Positions 36,810-45,824 of a stretch of 64,000 nucleotides of DNA are shown here, one piece after another. Under the pieces are notes generated by a model, which was not told where the DNA came from, made no database searches, and saw only the letters and a program-made list of their open reading frames with translations. The position numbers were made by a program, and so were the translations under genes. The number at the start of each line of letters is the position of its first letter. Positions within the stretch are counted from its first letter, which is position 1. This DNA comes from Flavobacteriaceae bacterium NBU2977. GTDB lineage: Bacteria > Bacteroidota > Bacteroidia > Flavobacteriales > Flavobacteriaceae. The stretch covers positions 1,922,001-1,986,000 of the forward strand of contig JAIOUW010000001.1 of the NCBI GenBank assembly GCA_019931105.1, in the 5' to 3' direction.

Positions 36810-38164
36810 TGAAAAAAATTGAATTGCTTGCCCTCTTCATATTCTTGATGGGCCAAGGGATGGTCTTTTCCCAAGAAAAACTATTATCCAAAGATGAAGC
36901 GGTAAGTATGGCCCTTGAGAATAATTTTGGGATAAGGGTGGCCAAAAATCAGGTTGAAATTGCAGAGAACAACAAAAGTGTACTTAATACCGGTTTTTTG
37001 CCTACGTTAACAGGCAATGCCGGGGCAACCTATCAAAGAGATGACAACACCATTGAATTTCCTGGACAGATTAATGCGGATGGATCTCCTAGGGCCGATG
37101 TTCAGATCTATAAAGCCGAGGCACAACGGTATAATTCTTCGCTGAACGCAAATTATGTGCTGTTCGATGGGCTGGGCCGTTTTTATAATTATAAGCGTTT
37201 AAAGGAGCAATATCAGCTAAGTGAGCTTCAGGCCCGGGAAACCATTGAGAACACCATGTTGCAGTTGTTCAGTGTTTATTTTGAAATTGCTAGGCTCACC
37301 GAGAACGAAAATGTTTTGAGAGAGGCTTTGGAAATCTCTACCCAACGCATCAAAAGAGCCGAGTATGCCTTTGAATATGGTCAGAACACCAAGCTAGATA
37401 TCTTGAACGCCCAGGTCGATGTAACCAATGACAGTATAAATCTTTTAAGTACAAGATTACAATTGGCAAATACAAAGCGAGATTTGAACGTAGTGCTGAA
37501 CCGTAGTCTCAACGAGTCATTTAAGGTAGATACTTTGGTCAACTTTATACCAAGACTTCAACTTGAAGAATATATGGCCCAGGCCAAGTTGAACAATGTG
37601 GCGTTGTTGCAGACCGAGAAGAACTTGGCCATCAATGCCTATGATATCAAGGTGAACAGATCGGGCTATCTGCCGACATTGGGTTTGAACGGCGCCTATG
37701 GTTGGAATTTGAATCAATCTGCCGCCTCGGCATTTTTTCCGGGCACAAATAATGAGAACACCAGGAATTTCGTTTTGGGCGCTAGTCTGACTTGGAATCT
37801 TTTCGATGGGGGAGGTACGACCGTACGGGTCAAGAATTCGAAAATAGCCTATGAAAATCAAGAATTGTTAAAGGAGCAGGTAGCGTTGGAGGTCGATCGT
37901 GACATTAAGAATGCAATGGCCATTTATGAGAATCGATTAAACGTATTTGAGATTCAAGAACAAAATGTGATTACCAACCAGAACAATTTCGAACGATCAA
38001 AAGAACAATTTCAACTGGGCAGGATCACTTCGATAGAATTCAGGCAGGCCCAGATTAACCTTCTAAATGCGCTTACCAATAAGAATTTGGCCAAATACGA
38101 CGCCAAGTTGGCCGAATTGCAATTGCTTCAATTGACGGGACAACTCTTGAACGTCGATTTTTAG
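36809..38164 (+). CDS. TolC family outer-membrane efflux protein
   Basis: 451-residue outer-membrane channel with a signal peptide (about 1-21, ending MVFSQ) and the two internally repeated helical/beta segments of the TolC (OEP) family: LSKDEAVSMALENNFGIRVAKN and a mid-protein repeat around YMAQAKLNNVALLQTEKNLAINAY. Completes the efflux operon; one-base overlap with the pump gene. Confidence 0.93.
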   Translation: MKKIELLALFIFLMGQGMVFSQEKLLSKDEAVSMALENNFGIRVAKNQVEIAENNKSVLNTGFLPTLTGNAGATYQRDDNTIEFPGQINADGSPRADVQIYKAEAQRYNSSLNANYVLFDGLGRFYNYKRLKEQYQLSELQARETIENTMLQLFSVYFEIARLTENENVLREALEISTQRIKRAEYAFEYGQNTKLDILNAQVDVTNDSINLLSTRLQLANTKRDLNVVLNRSLNESFKVDTLVNFIPRLQLEEYMAQAKLNNVALLQTEKNLAINAYDIKVNRSGYLPTLGLNGAYGWNLNQSAASAFFPGTNNENTRNFVLGASLTWNLFDGGGTTVRVKNSKIAYENQELLKEQVALEVDRDIKNAMAIYENRLNVFEIQEQNVITNQNNFERSKEQFQLGRITSIEFRQAQINLLNALTNKNLAKYDAKLAELQLLQLTGQLLNVDF

Positions 38165-38176
38165 TCTTTCAAAACC

Positions 38177-38359
38177 ATGTACGAGCATTTTTTTCAATGC
38201 CCTTATTGTTGGGAACAGATTTCGATGCTTTTGGATTCGTCGATACCTCTTCAAACTTATGTTGAGGACTGTGAGGTGTGCTGCAACCCCATTGAGGTAA
38301 CACCTCGCTTCGAGGCTTCGCAGCTGATTGGCTTTGAAATCAGGGATATTGGGCAGTAG
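38177..38359 (+). CDS. CPXCG-motif cysteine-rich protein
   Basis: 60-residue protein with two Cys pairs, CPYC at residues 8-11 and CEVCC at about 32-36, followed by NPIEVTPRF. It matches the small zinc-ribbon-like CPXCG family. Function unknown. It starts 12 bases after the TolC stop and ends 6 bases before the convergent GIN-domain gene. Confidence 0.85.
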   Translation: MYEHFFQCPYCWEQISMLLDSSIPLQTYVEDCEVCCNPIEVTPRFEASQLIGFEIRDIGQ

Positions 38360-38365
38360 CAGCCG

Positions 38366-39046
38366 TTAATCCATTATTTTGATTTTCCCTCCAAAAACTT
38401 TGTTTTTGTCCACTTCCTTAGGGTTGCCATAAATATAGATCGTTCCGCCCGCCCTGACTTTGGCCGTGACCTTATCTGTAGCATTTACATCGGCCCTACC
38501 GCCTGCGTTAACGGTCACGGTCGTTTGTTCGGTGTTCAATTTCTCGTTGAAGACCTTGCCCCCTGCATTGGCCACCACTTCTTGGGTTTTGGCGTTGCCT
38601 GTCAGGGTTATTTCGCCACCTGAAGTCGATTTTATCTCGAGTTTGTCAATGTTGACCTTGAGGTCGACCTTGCCTCCTTCCTGTACCGCAATTCTTGAGA
38701 AATCACCGGTCAAGGTATCTTCGGAATTGATTTTGGCATTCTCGTTCGAATCTATGAGACTGAGGTTTTCAGTATAATATACTTTGGCCTCTATATCCCC
38801 TCCATCCATATGATTGCCCAATTCCATTCTGATTTTCAAAAGGCCATTTTTATTGGCTACTTCTACTTCATCACGATCCTCTCCGCTAATCACGACCTTA
38901 TTTTCGCCGCTCTTTATCAGTATTACCTGAATTCGGTCAAAAGCCTTTATTTCTGTAAATTTTTCGAGTTCTACGGTAATCTCTTTCTGTGCGAACATGT
39001 TGAACGAGATCAGCCCCATCAGGAAAATCAGTATACTTTGTTTCAT
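38366..39046 (-). CDS. Head GIN domain (DUF2807) secreted protein
   Basis: 226-residue exported protein: signal peptide (about 1-20, ending NMFAQ), then a right-handed beta-helix-like GIN/DUF2807 domain rich in short Asp/Gly/Thr turns (ALIAL patterns such as NAGGKVFNEKL and NAGGRADVNATDKV). These domains are common in Bacteroidota and of unclear function, perhaps adhesive. The ATG at 39046 gives a clean signal peptide; an in-frame ATG 28 codons upstream is rejected. Transcribed away from the SUMF1 cluster. Confidence 0.85.
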   Translation of the reverse strand: MKQSILIFLMGLISFNMFAQKEITVELEKFTEIKAFDRIQVILIKSGENKVVISGEDRDEVEVANKNGLLKIRMELGNHMDGGDIEAKVYYTENLSLIDSNENAKINSEDTLTGDFSRIAVQEGGKVDLKVNIDKLEIKSTSGGEITLTGNAKTQEVVANAGGKVFNEKLNTEQTTVTVNAGGRADVNATDKVTAKVRAGGTIYIYGNPKEVDKNKVFGGKIKIMD

Positions 39047-39295
39047 TTTGATTGATTTTTGCTTGTATAAATTTAACAAGAAACGTTCCAAATGTAATAA
39101 TTGTGTGCAAAACTTGCATATGGCTTTCAAAATTGATGCTTACAATGAACAAAAGTTTCTTCAAGCCACTGTAAACAGGGCATCGGGTATTAGCATATGG
39201 ATTTTGTGCGATACGGGAAGATAGAATTAAATGTATAGATTAGCCGACCAAATTGATTAAATTGCGATACTTAGTAAAAACTTAAAACTCAATTT

Positions 39296-40342
39296 TTGAA
39301 AAAATCCGCTGTCGAAAAGTTCTGTGGCTATAGCCCGTTAAGATATGCCTTTCTCGGAATGCTTGTTCTTGGAATAGCCTGCAAAACGACCAAAGTTGTT
39401 GAAGAGTCTACTTCAGGGCAAACAAAGACCGAAGAAGCCCGCATGGTCGAGACCTATTCTGAAACAATTCCCGAAACCGACATATCCATTGACATGGTCA
39501 AAATACCTGAAGGAAGTTTTACCATGGGAAGTACGGATGCCGAACCGGATCGAAAGGCCGACGAAGGACCGCAGCGGGAAGTGACCCTAGATGCTTTTTG
39601 GATGGGAAAATACGAGGTTACCTGGGATGTGTTCGAACTCTTCTTTAAACAGAACCAAAAATTGTTTCAAAATTTAGAAGCTGAGAAACTCCAGGGCATC
39701 GATGCCATTTCCCGCCCAAGTCCACCTTATGAGGATCCATCATATGGTATGGGCAAAGATGGCTATCCGGCAGTGAGTATGAGCACCTATTCGGCACTGG
39801 TATTCTGTAAGTGGTTAAGTAACATGACCGGAAAATTTTACAGACTTCCGACAGAGGCGGAATGGGAGTATGCGGCACGAGCGGGTACTGAAACGGCCTA
39901 CTCGTTCGGAGATAATCAAGACGAGATAGACCAATACGCGGTGTATTATAAAAACTCAGGTAATAAATATGCTCAGGTGGGCAGTAAATTACCCAATGCA
40001 TGGGGATTGTACGATATGCACGGCAATGTTGCCGAGTGGACGCTCGATGAATACAAAGAAGATGCCTATGCTACGTTGGACACCAAAAATCCTTGGGCCG
40101 TGCCAATGGTAATCCATCCAAGGGTCTATCGGGGTGGGTCTTGGGATGATGATGCTGATAAATTACGTTCTGCCGCGAGAACGGCATCAAGTTTGAGACA
40201 GCAGAAAAGGGACCCCCAGATACCCAAAAGTTTTTGGTGGTTTACAGATTCGAACTTTGTCGGGTTCCGATTGGTAAGTCCGGTAGTTCAGCCCAGCGAG
40301 GACGAACAAAAGAAATTCTGGCAAAAAGTGCTCGATGAATAA
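39296..40342 (+). CDS. SUMF1/FGE-fold lipoprotein
   Basis: 348-residue lipoprotein (lipobox-like LGIAC about residue 29) with a formylglycine-generating-enzyme-like fold: MVKIPEGSFTMGSTDAEPD, KYEVTWDVFELFF, YRLPTEAEWEYAARAG, WGLYDMHGNVAEWTLDEY, YRGGSWDDD and a final FVGFRLVSP. The region after RGGSW has no cysteine, so it is unlikely to oxidise sulfatase cysteine; a structural or binding role (as for GldK/GldJ) is more likely. The start codon is TTG with no ATG nearby, hence some doubt on the first residues. First gene of the six-gene cluster. Confidence 0.85.
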   Translation: MKKSAVEKFCGYSPLRYAFLGMLVLGIACKTTKVVEESTSGQTKTEEARMVETYSETIPETDISIDMVKIPEGSFTMGSTDAEPDRKADEGPQREVTLDAFWMGKYEVTWDVFELFFKQNQKLFQNLEAEKLQGIDAISRPSPPYEDPSYGMGKDGYPAVSMSTYSALVFCKWLSNMTGKFYRLPTEAEWEYAARAGTETAYSFGDNQDEIDQYAVYYKNSGNKYAQVGSKLPNAWGLYDMHGNVAEWTLDEYKEDAYATLDTKNPWAVPMVIHPRVYRGGSWDDDADKLRSAARTASSLRQQKRDPQIPKSFWWFTDSNFVGFRLVSPVVQPSEDEQKKFWQKVLDE

Positions 40343-40364
40343 TGTAGAATAAAAAGCTAAAAGA

Positions 40365-40910
40365 ATGAAGCAAAATATAGTAGTGGTCTTTTTCATGTTC
40401 GTTTTGGTCGGACTCACTCCGCTAATGGCCCAAGAAACATATGGGTTGTCCTCTGAAAGCAAGCTAACGATAGAAGGTACTTCGACGGTCCACGATTGGA
40501 CGGTCACGGCAAATACCATACAAGGTAAGTTAAGGGCTCAGGGAACTTCGCTCGAAGAAATCGAATTCCAGGTCGATGTAGCCGATATTAAAAGCGAGCG
40601 TGGTGCGACCATGGATAAGAAAATGTACAATGCGCTAAAGAAAGAAGAACATCCCAAGGTACTATTTGTACTCAATGAAGTAAAAGGTCAAAATGTGCTA
40701 TCAGGTACTTTGACCATTGCCGGCAATGCCAAGAAAGTCGATATTGAATGCAAAATTTTGGCTTCAAGTGATGAGGTCAAGATTTCCGGAGAACATCGAA
40801 TTGCCTTGAAAGATTTCAATATTGAACCTCCGACGGCCATGTTCGGGCAGGTTATCGTCGGTGATGATGTTACGGTCAAGTTCGATTTGGTTTTCAAAAG
40901 TGAAAGCTGA
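40365..40910 (+). CDS. YceI family periplasmic lipid-binding protein
   Basis: 181-residue protein with a signal peptide (about 1-22, ending PLMAQ) and a YceI lipocalin-like beta-barrel that binds isoprenoid or other lipid ligands. Typical motifs are LTIEGTSTVHDWTV near the start, KEEHPKVLFVLNEV and IEPPTAMFGQVIVGDDVTVKFDLVF at the end. Overlaps the ApbE reading frame by 11 bases if the GTG start of that gene is used. Confidence 0.92.
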   Translation: MKQNIVVVFFMFVLVGLTPLMAQETYGLSSESKLTIEGTSTVHDWTVTANTIQGKLRAQGTSLEEIEFQVDVADIKSERGATMDKKMYNALKKEEHPKVLFVLNEVKGQNVLSGTLTIAGNAKKVDIECKILASSDEVKISGEHRIALKDFNIEPPTAMFGQVIVGDDVTVKFDLVFKSES

Positions 40911-41928
40911 ACGAATCGAAGGCAGGTTACATTTGCTCAAGAATTATTTCTTAATTGCACTATTTTTGGTCGTTTTTACGACGAGCGCGCAGATTCGCTT
41001 CGAGTATGAAGGCCAAAAGATGGGTACGCAGATTCGACTGGTATTTTATGCCTCGGACCCAGTAGTGGCAGACTCCGCTTCGAAGGCTGTATTCTCTAGA
41101 ATCGATGAACTCAATACCATCTTAAGTGATTATCTCGAAGATAGCGAACTGAACCAATTATGCCAACGACCCAAACAACCTGTCAAGGTTAGCGGCGATT
41201 TGTTCGAGGCCCTTTTTGAATCCGTGGAAATAGCCAAGAGCACCGAAGGGGCGTTTGACATAACGGCCGGACCCCTGATCCGATTGTGGCGAGATGCGCG
41301 AAAATCTAAAATACTTCCGAACAGCAAGGAAATCAAAAAAGCACTGAAGGTTGTCGATCATCGCAATATTACTTTTTTAGGGAAGGATGAAGTCAGACTT
41401 GAAAAGGAAAATATGCAACTGGATCTGGGTGGTATCGGAAAAGGCTTTGCCGCCGACGAGGCGTTAGAAGTTCTTAAGGCCCATGGAATCTATTCGGCAC
41501 TTATCGATATGGGAGGGGATATTACCGTGGGTGACCCCCCACCTGACATGGAATACTGGACACTTGCGTTTTACTATTACGATAAAGAGGGCAAGGAAGT
41601 TGCCCAGAAGATAAAACTCAAAAATCAAGCAATTGCCACTTCGGGCGATCTTTACCAATTCTTGGAAGTAGATGGCATACGCTATTCGCACATTGTGGAC
41701 CCCAAGACCGGTATGGCATTGAATTCACGAATTCAGGTCACGGTGATAGCCCCGAAAGGAACCCTTGCCGACGGCTATGCATCGGCCTTTAGTGTTATGG
41801 GAATAGGCAAGACCAAAGAAAAAATTGATCAAATCAGGGGTCTCAACGCATTTATTGTCGAACAAGCGCCGCACAAACATCTTCAATGGATTAGCGATGG
41901 TTTTCAGGGATTCTTTCTTACGAACTGA
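40900..41928 (+). CDS. apbE: ApbE-type FAD:protein FMN transferase
   Basis: Periplasmic Mg-dependent enzyme that transfers FMN from FAD to a Thr or Ser in target proteins. The conserved blocks are present: GTQIRLVFYASD, FDITAGPLIRLWRD, LDLGGIGKGFAADEAL, LIDMGGDITVGDPP, ATSGDLYQ and HIVDPKTGMALNS. The start is uncertain: GTG at 40900 overlaps the YceI stop; TTG at 40933 starts directly at the signal peptide (LKNYFLIALFLVVF). No FMN-acceptor motif was recognised in the neighbouring proteins, so its target is unknown. Confidence 0.88.
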   Translation: MKAERIEGRLHLLKNYFLIALFLVVFTTSAQIRFEYEGQKMGTQIRLVFYASDPVVADSASKAVFSRIDELNTILSDYLEDSELNQLCQRPKQPVKVSGDLFEALFESVEIAKSTEGAFDITAGPLIRLWRDARKSKILPNSKEIKKALKVVDHRNITFLGKDEVRLEKENMQLDLGGIGKGFAADEALEVLKAHGIYSALIDMGGDITVGDPPPDMEYWTLAFYYYDKEGKEVAQKIKLKNQAIATSGDLYQFLEVDGIRYSHIVDPKTGMALNSRIQVTVIAPKGTLADGYASAFSVMGIGKTKEKIDQIRGLNAFIVEQAPHKHLQWISDGFQGFFLTN

Positions 41929-42013
41929 TCATTAAACGTGCTCGTCGATTTCTACATGATACTTTTGATCGGAAATCACTAACTTTAGAGAATGCGTTCT
42001 AGGGAATAAGGGT

Positions 42014-44356
42014 ATGAAGCAAAAAATTGGAATCGTTGCTATCTTGGTCGCTTTGATAGTGCTGCTCTACGCTTTTAAAAGTGGGGTCTTCAATTCGGCA
42101 AAAGATGATTATATAGGTATGGTGTTGCCGAATAAGGTCGATTATAATTTTCATATCAAGCCGATACTTTCCGATAACTGCTACACATGTCATGGGCCTG
42201 ATGCCAATAAGCGCAAGGCGGGTTTTAGACTTGATGTGGCCGAAGATGCCCATTCTGAACTTCCAGAAAACCCCGGAAGATTTCCCATTGTGCCGGGCAA
42301 GCCGGGCAAAAGTGCAATTTATGAGCATATCATTTCCGATGACCCGGATATGTTGATGCCGCCCCCAGACTCAAAACTGGCCCTGAATTCCTATGAGAAG
42401 AAACTGATCAAAAAGTGGATCGAGCAAGGTGGTAAATTTGAAAAGCACTGGGCTTTTAAGACTCCTGAAAAAAGTAAGGTTCCAAATACCATAAATATTG
42501 AATGGCCACAAAACGAAATCGATGGCTTCATCTTGGCCAAACTGGAGGATCGTAATTTGGCCCCTTCGCCCAAGGCTGGTACCGAAACTTTGATTCGAAG
42601 GATAAGTTTGGACCTTACCGGGCTTCCGCCAAAAAGAAAAGTTGTGGATGATTTGATCAAAAATCCTTCAGATAAGTTATTGGAAAAGGTAATCGATGAG
42701 TTTTTGGCTTCCCCCGAATATGGAGAGCGAATGACCCAGGCTTGGCTCGATCTGGCGCGTTATGCCGATTCGCACGGTTACCAAGATGATAGTTATCGAA
42801 GCATGTGGCCTTGGCGCGATTGGGTAATCCATGCCTTTAATGAAAATTTGCCGTACGATGAATTTTTGACCTGGCAATTGGCAGGCGATATGCTTCCTAA
42901 TGCGACGAAAGAACAGATTTTGGCCACTGGTTTCAACCGCAACCATCCCATTACTCAAGAAGGGGGTGTCATTCAAGAAGAGTACCGTACCAACTACGTC
43001 TTAGATCGTACCAATACATTGGGCAAGGGCATTTTGGGCATAACCTTGGAATGTGCACGGTGCCACGACCATAAATATGATGCCATCTCGCAAAAAGATT
43101 ATTTCAGTCTTTTCTCATTTTTTAATCAGGTCGATGAAAAAGGGCTGCAGATGGATGCCGTTCAGGCGGCCAATCAAAAGTTTTATGCCGACCCGCCCTA
43201 CATCACAATTTCTGACAAGGAGACCGAAGACGTACTTTCTTTCGTCAAATTGGAAAAAGGAAAACAGATCAACGTGATGGTGATGAACGATTCGGCCCCC
43301 AAGACTACGTTTATACTGAATAGGGGCGAGTACGACCAACCGACCGACTCGGTCTTGCCCGGTACCCCTGAAACTATCTATCCCTTTCCCGAAGGTCTTC
43401 CACAGAATAGGTTGGGGCTTGCCCAATGGGTAACCGACAAAAAAAACCCTCTTACGGCAAGGGTTTTCGTTAATCGAATATGGGGAATGGTATTCGGTCG
43501 CGGCCTTGTGGAGACAGCCGAAGATTTCGGTGTGCAGGGAAGCCTGCCCACACATCCTGAACTTTTGGATTGGCTGGCCGTTGATTTTATGGAGCATGAT
43601 TGGGATATTAAATATCTTTTGAAAAAAATCATGCTTTCGGCTACCTATCAGCAAAGATCGGAACTTACCCCTGAACTCAAAAAAACGGATCCTGAAAACA
43701 AATTACTGGCCCGTGCACCAAGATTTAGAATGAGCGGTGAAATGATACGCGACTATATTTTGGCCTCGAGCGGAATTTTAAATCGAGAAATCGGCGGGCC
43801 TAGCGTAAAACCGTACCAACCCCCTGGTTTATGGGAGGAAACAAATGCTGGAGGTAATCGCGGCATACTAACGACTTATGTGCCCGATGAGGGCGATAAA
43901 CTTTACCGACGGTCATTGTACACTTTTTGGAAACGTACGCTACCCCCGGCAAGTATGACCATTTTTGATGCTCCTACACGTGATTTTTGTGAAGTACGCC
44001 GACAAAAAACAAATACACCTCTACAGGCATTGGCGCTTCAGAACGATGTGCAGGTTTTGGAAGCTGCCCGGGTCTTGGCGCAGACTGTGATTGGCGAAAA
44101 AGAAAATACGAGAGAAATGGTTGACGAAACATTTCGGTCGATCCTGATCAGGAAACCGAGCGTGGACGAACTAGAGCTTCTCGAAACCTATTATACCAAT
44201 GCCTGGGCAGATTTTGATGCTGACAAACAAAGTGCGGAAAAACTAGTTGTCCAGGGTAACTATCCCGTCGCGAAAACCGACCCTGTCAAGACCGCCGCCT
44301 TGATGTTGACGGCTCAAGTCATATACAATTTGGATGAAACCATAACCAAAGAATAA
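42014..44356 (+). CDS. DUF1549/DUF1553 protein with planctomycete-type cytochrome c domain
   Basis: 780-residue envelope protein anchored by an N-terminal helix (about 6-22). Domains in order: a PSCyt1 cytochrome c-like segment with heme motif CYTCH (about 57-61), then DUF1549 (about 165-380), which contains a second CxxCH (LECARCHDHKYD), then DUF1553 (about 480-750, NPLTARVFVNRIW...MIRDYILASSGIL). The order is typical of planctomycetes and some Bacteroidota. Function undescribed; likely electron transfer in polymer breakdown. Followed 4 bases later by a DUF1501 gene. Confidence 0.92.
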   Translation: MKQKIGIVAILVALIVLLYAFKSGVFNSAKDDYIGMVLPNKVDYNFHIKPILSDNCYTCHGPDANKRKAGFRLDVAEDAHSELPENPGRFPIVPGKPGKSAIYEHIISDDPDMLMPPPDSKLALNSYEKKLIKKWIEQGGKFEKHWAFKTPEKSKVPNTINIEWPQNEIDGFILAKLEDRNLAPSPKAGTETLIRRISLDLTGLPPKRKVVDDLIKNPSDKLLEKVIDEFLASPEYGERMTQAWLDLARYADSHGYQDDSYRSMWPWRDWVIHAFNENLPYDEFLTWQLAGDMLPNATKEQILATGFNRNHPITQEGGVIQEEYRTNYVLDRTNTLGKGILGITLECARCHDHKYDAISQKDYFSLFSFFNQVDEKGLQMDAVQAANQKFYADPPYITISDKETEDVLSFVKLEKGKQINVMVMNDSAPKTTFILNRGEYDQPTDSVLPGTPETIYPFPEGLPQNRLGLAQWVTDKKNPLTARVFVNRIWGMVFGRGLVETAEDFGVQGSLPTHPELLDWLAVDFMEHDWDIKYLLKKIMLSATYQQRSELTPELKKTDPENKLLARAPRFRMSGEMIRDYILASSGILNREIGGPSVKPYQPPGLWEETNAGGNRGILTTYVPDEGDKLYRRSLYTFWKRTLPPASMTIFDAPTRDFCEVRRQKTNTPLQALALQNDVQVLEAARVLAQTVIGEKENTREMVDETFRSILIRKPSVDELELLETYYTNAWADFDADKQSAEKLVVQGNYPVAKTDPVKTAALMLTAQVIYNLDETITKE

Positions 44357-44360
44357 GATT

Positions 44361-45821
44361 ATGGAAGAAGAAAAAACGAAATCGGAAAACCCTCTAAAGG
44401 TCAATCGCCGACATTTTTTCTCACAACTTAGTGTGGGGATCGGTTCACTGGCCTTGGGTTCCCTGTTGATTCCTGACCTATTTAAGAATAATACCGGACA
44501 GGTAGCTCAGCAAAAATTAGGGATTCCACATTTTGCCCCCAAAGCGAAACGGGTCATTTATCTGTTTCAGGCCGGGGCCCCATCCCAATTGGAGACGTTT
44601 GATTATAAGCCCGTTTTGCGAAAGCGAATGGGAGAAGATTTGCCTGAATCGATTCGCAATGGCCAAAGGTTGACCGGTATGACCGCAGGGCAGGATAAAT
44701 TCCCTTTGATGCCCCCCAAAGTGAATTTTCGGCAGCATGGCGAAAGTCGTACTTGGATCAGTGATTTTTTTCCTCATATAGCGAAAATAGCAGATGATAT
44801 TACAGTAGTTCGCAGTATGCATACCGAAGCGATAAACCATGATCCGGCCATAACTTTTTTTCAAACAGGAAGCCAGATTTCAGGTAGGCCCTGTATGGGA
44901 TCTTGGCTGAGCTATGGTCTGGGCAGCGAGAACAAAAATCTGCCATCGTTCGTTGTTTTGACCTCTAGGGGAAAGGGAAATAGCCAAGGGCTATATTCCA
45001 AATTGTGGTCCAGCGGTTTTTTAGATTCAAAACATCAAGGTGTTCTTTTACGCTCAGGTAAGGATCCAGTACTTTATTTGAACGACCCCGAGGGCATTTC
45101 GCGAGCTGACAAAAGACATTTGTTGGATCAGGTTTCTTCATTGAACAAACTTCACCATGTAGAAACGGGCGATGATGAAATAGAGTCTCGTATTGCCCAA
45201 TATGAGATGGCGTATCGCATGCAGATGTCGGTTCCCGATGTGATGGATGTTTCGAAAGAACCCGAATCGATTGTCAAATTATACGGTGAAGATTGTCAAG
45301 TGCCCGGTACATACGCCGCCAATGCGCTGCAGGCGCGAAGATTGGCGGAAAACGGGGTGCGATTCATTCAATTGTACCATCAGGGATGGGACCAGCATGG
45401 CAATTTGCACAATGAAATGGCAGGGCAGGCAAAGGATGTAGATCAGGCTTCGGCGGCTTTGGTAATGGATTTGAAGCAACGTGGAATGTTGGAAGATACG
45501 TTGGTCATTTGGGGCGGTGAATTTGGCCGTGGAAATTATTGCCAAGGCAAATTCGACCCCGATAATTATGGCCGTGACCATCACCCCAGGGCCTTTAGCA
45601 TTTGGATGGCCGGTGGTGGAATCAAACCCGGACTCAATTACGGCCAGACCGATGAATTTGGTTATAATGTGGTCGAAAACCCTGTGCATATCAATGATTT
45701 TCACGCCACCCTTATGCACACCTTAGGTCTCGATCATGAGCAATTGACCTATAAATATCAGGGCAGACGTTTTCGTTTGACCGATGTGGCCGGTAATGTC
45801 ATCAATGATCTCTTAGCATAA
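44361..45821 (+). CDS. DUF1501 protein, Tat-exported
   Basis: 486-residue protein whose N-terminus is a twin-arginine signal (NRRHFFSQLSVGIGSLALGS, about 15-35), so it is exported folded, perhaps with a cofactor. The body is the DUF1501 domain, with an alkaline-phosphatase/sulfatase-like core: FQAGAPSQLETFDYKP, the HTEAINHDPA segment, VIWGGEFGR and NDFHATLMHTLGLDH. It almost always accompanies DUF1549/1553 proteins. Enzymatic activity is unknown. Overlap-free but only 3 bases from the next gene. Confidence 0.92.
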   Translation: MEEEKTKSENPLKVNRRHFFSQLSVGIGSLALGSLLIPDLFKNNTGQVAQQKLGIPHFAPKAKRVIYLFQAGAPSQLETFDYKPVLRKRMGEDLPESIRNGQRLTGMTAGQDKFPLMPPKVNFRQHGESRTWISDFFPHIAKIADDITVVRSMHTEAINHDPAITFFQTGSQISGRPCMGSWLSYGLGSENKNLPSFVVLTSRGKGNSQGLYSKLWSSGFLDSKHQGVLLRSGKDPVLYLNDPEGISRADKRHLLDQVSSLNKLHHVETGDDEIESRIAQYEMAYRMQMSVPDVMDVSKEPESIVKLYGEDCQVPGTYAANALQARRLAENGVRFIQLYHQGWDQHGNLHNEMAGQAKDVDQASAALVMDLKQRGMLEDTLVIWGGEFGRGNYCQGKFDPDNYGRDHHPRAFSIWMAGGGIKPGLNYGQTDEFGYNVVENPVHINDFHATLMHTLGLDHEQLTYKYQGRRFRLTDVAGNVINDLLA

Positions 45822-45824
45822 TCT

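Noticed and set aside
39296-45821. SUMF1-fold gene as an active sulfatase-maturating enzyme for the DUF1501 protein
   Set aside because: The expected active-site cysteines of formylglycine-generating enzyme are absent in the SUMF1-fold protein, and no sulfatase CxPxR motif was found in the DUF1501 protein.
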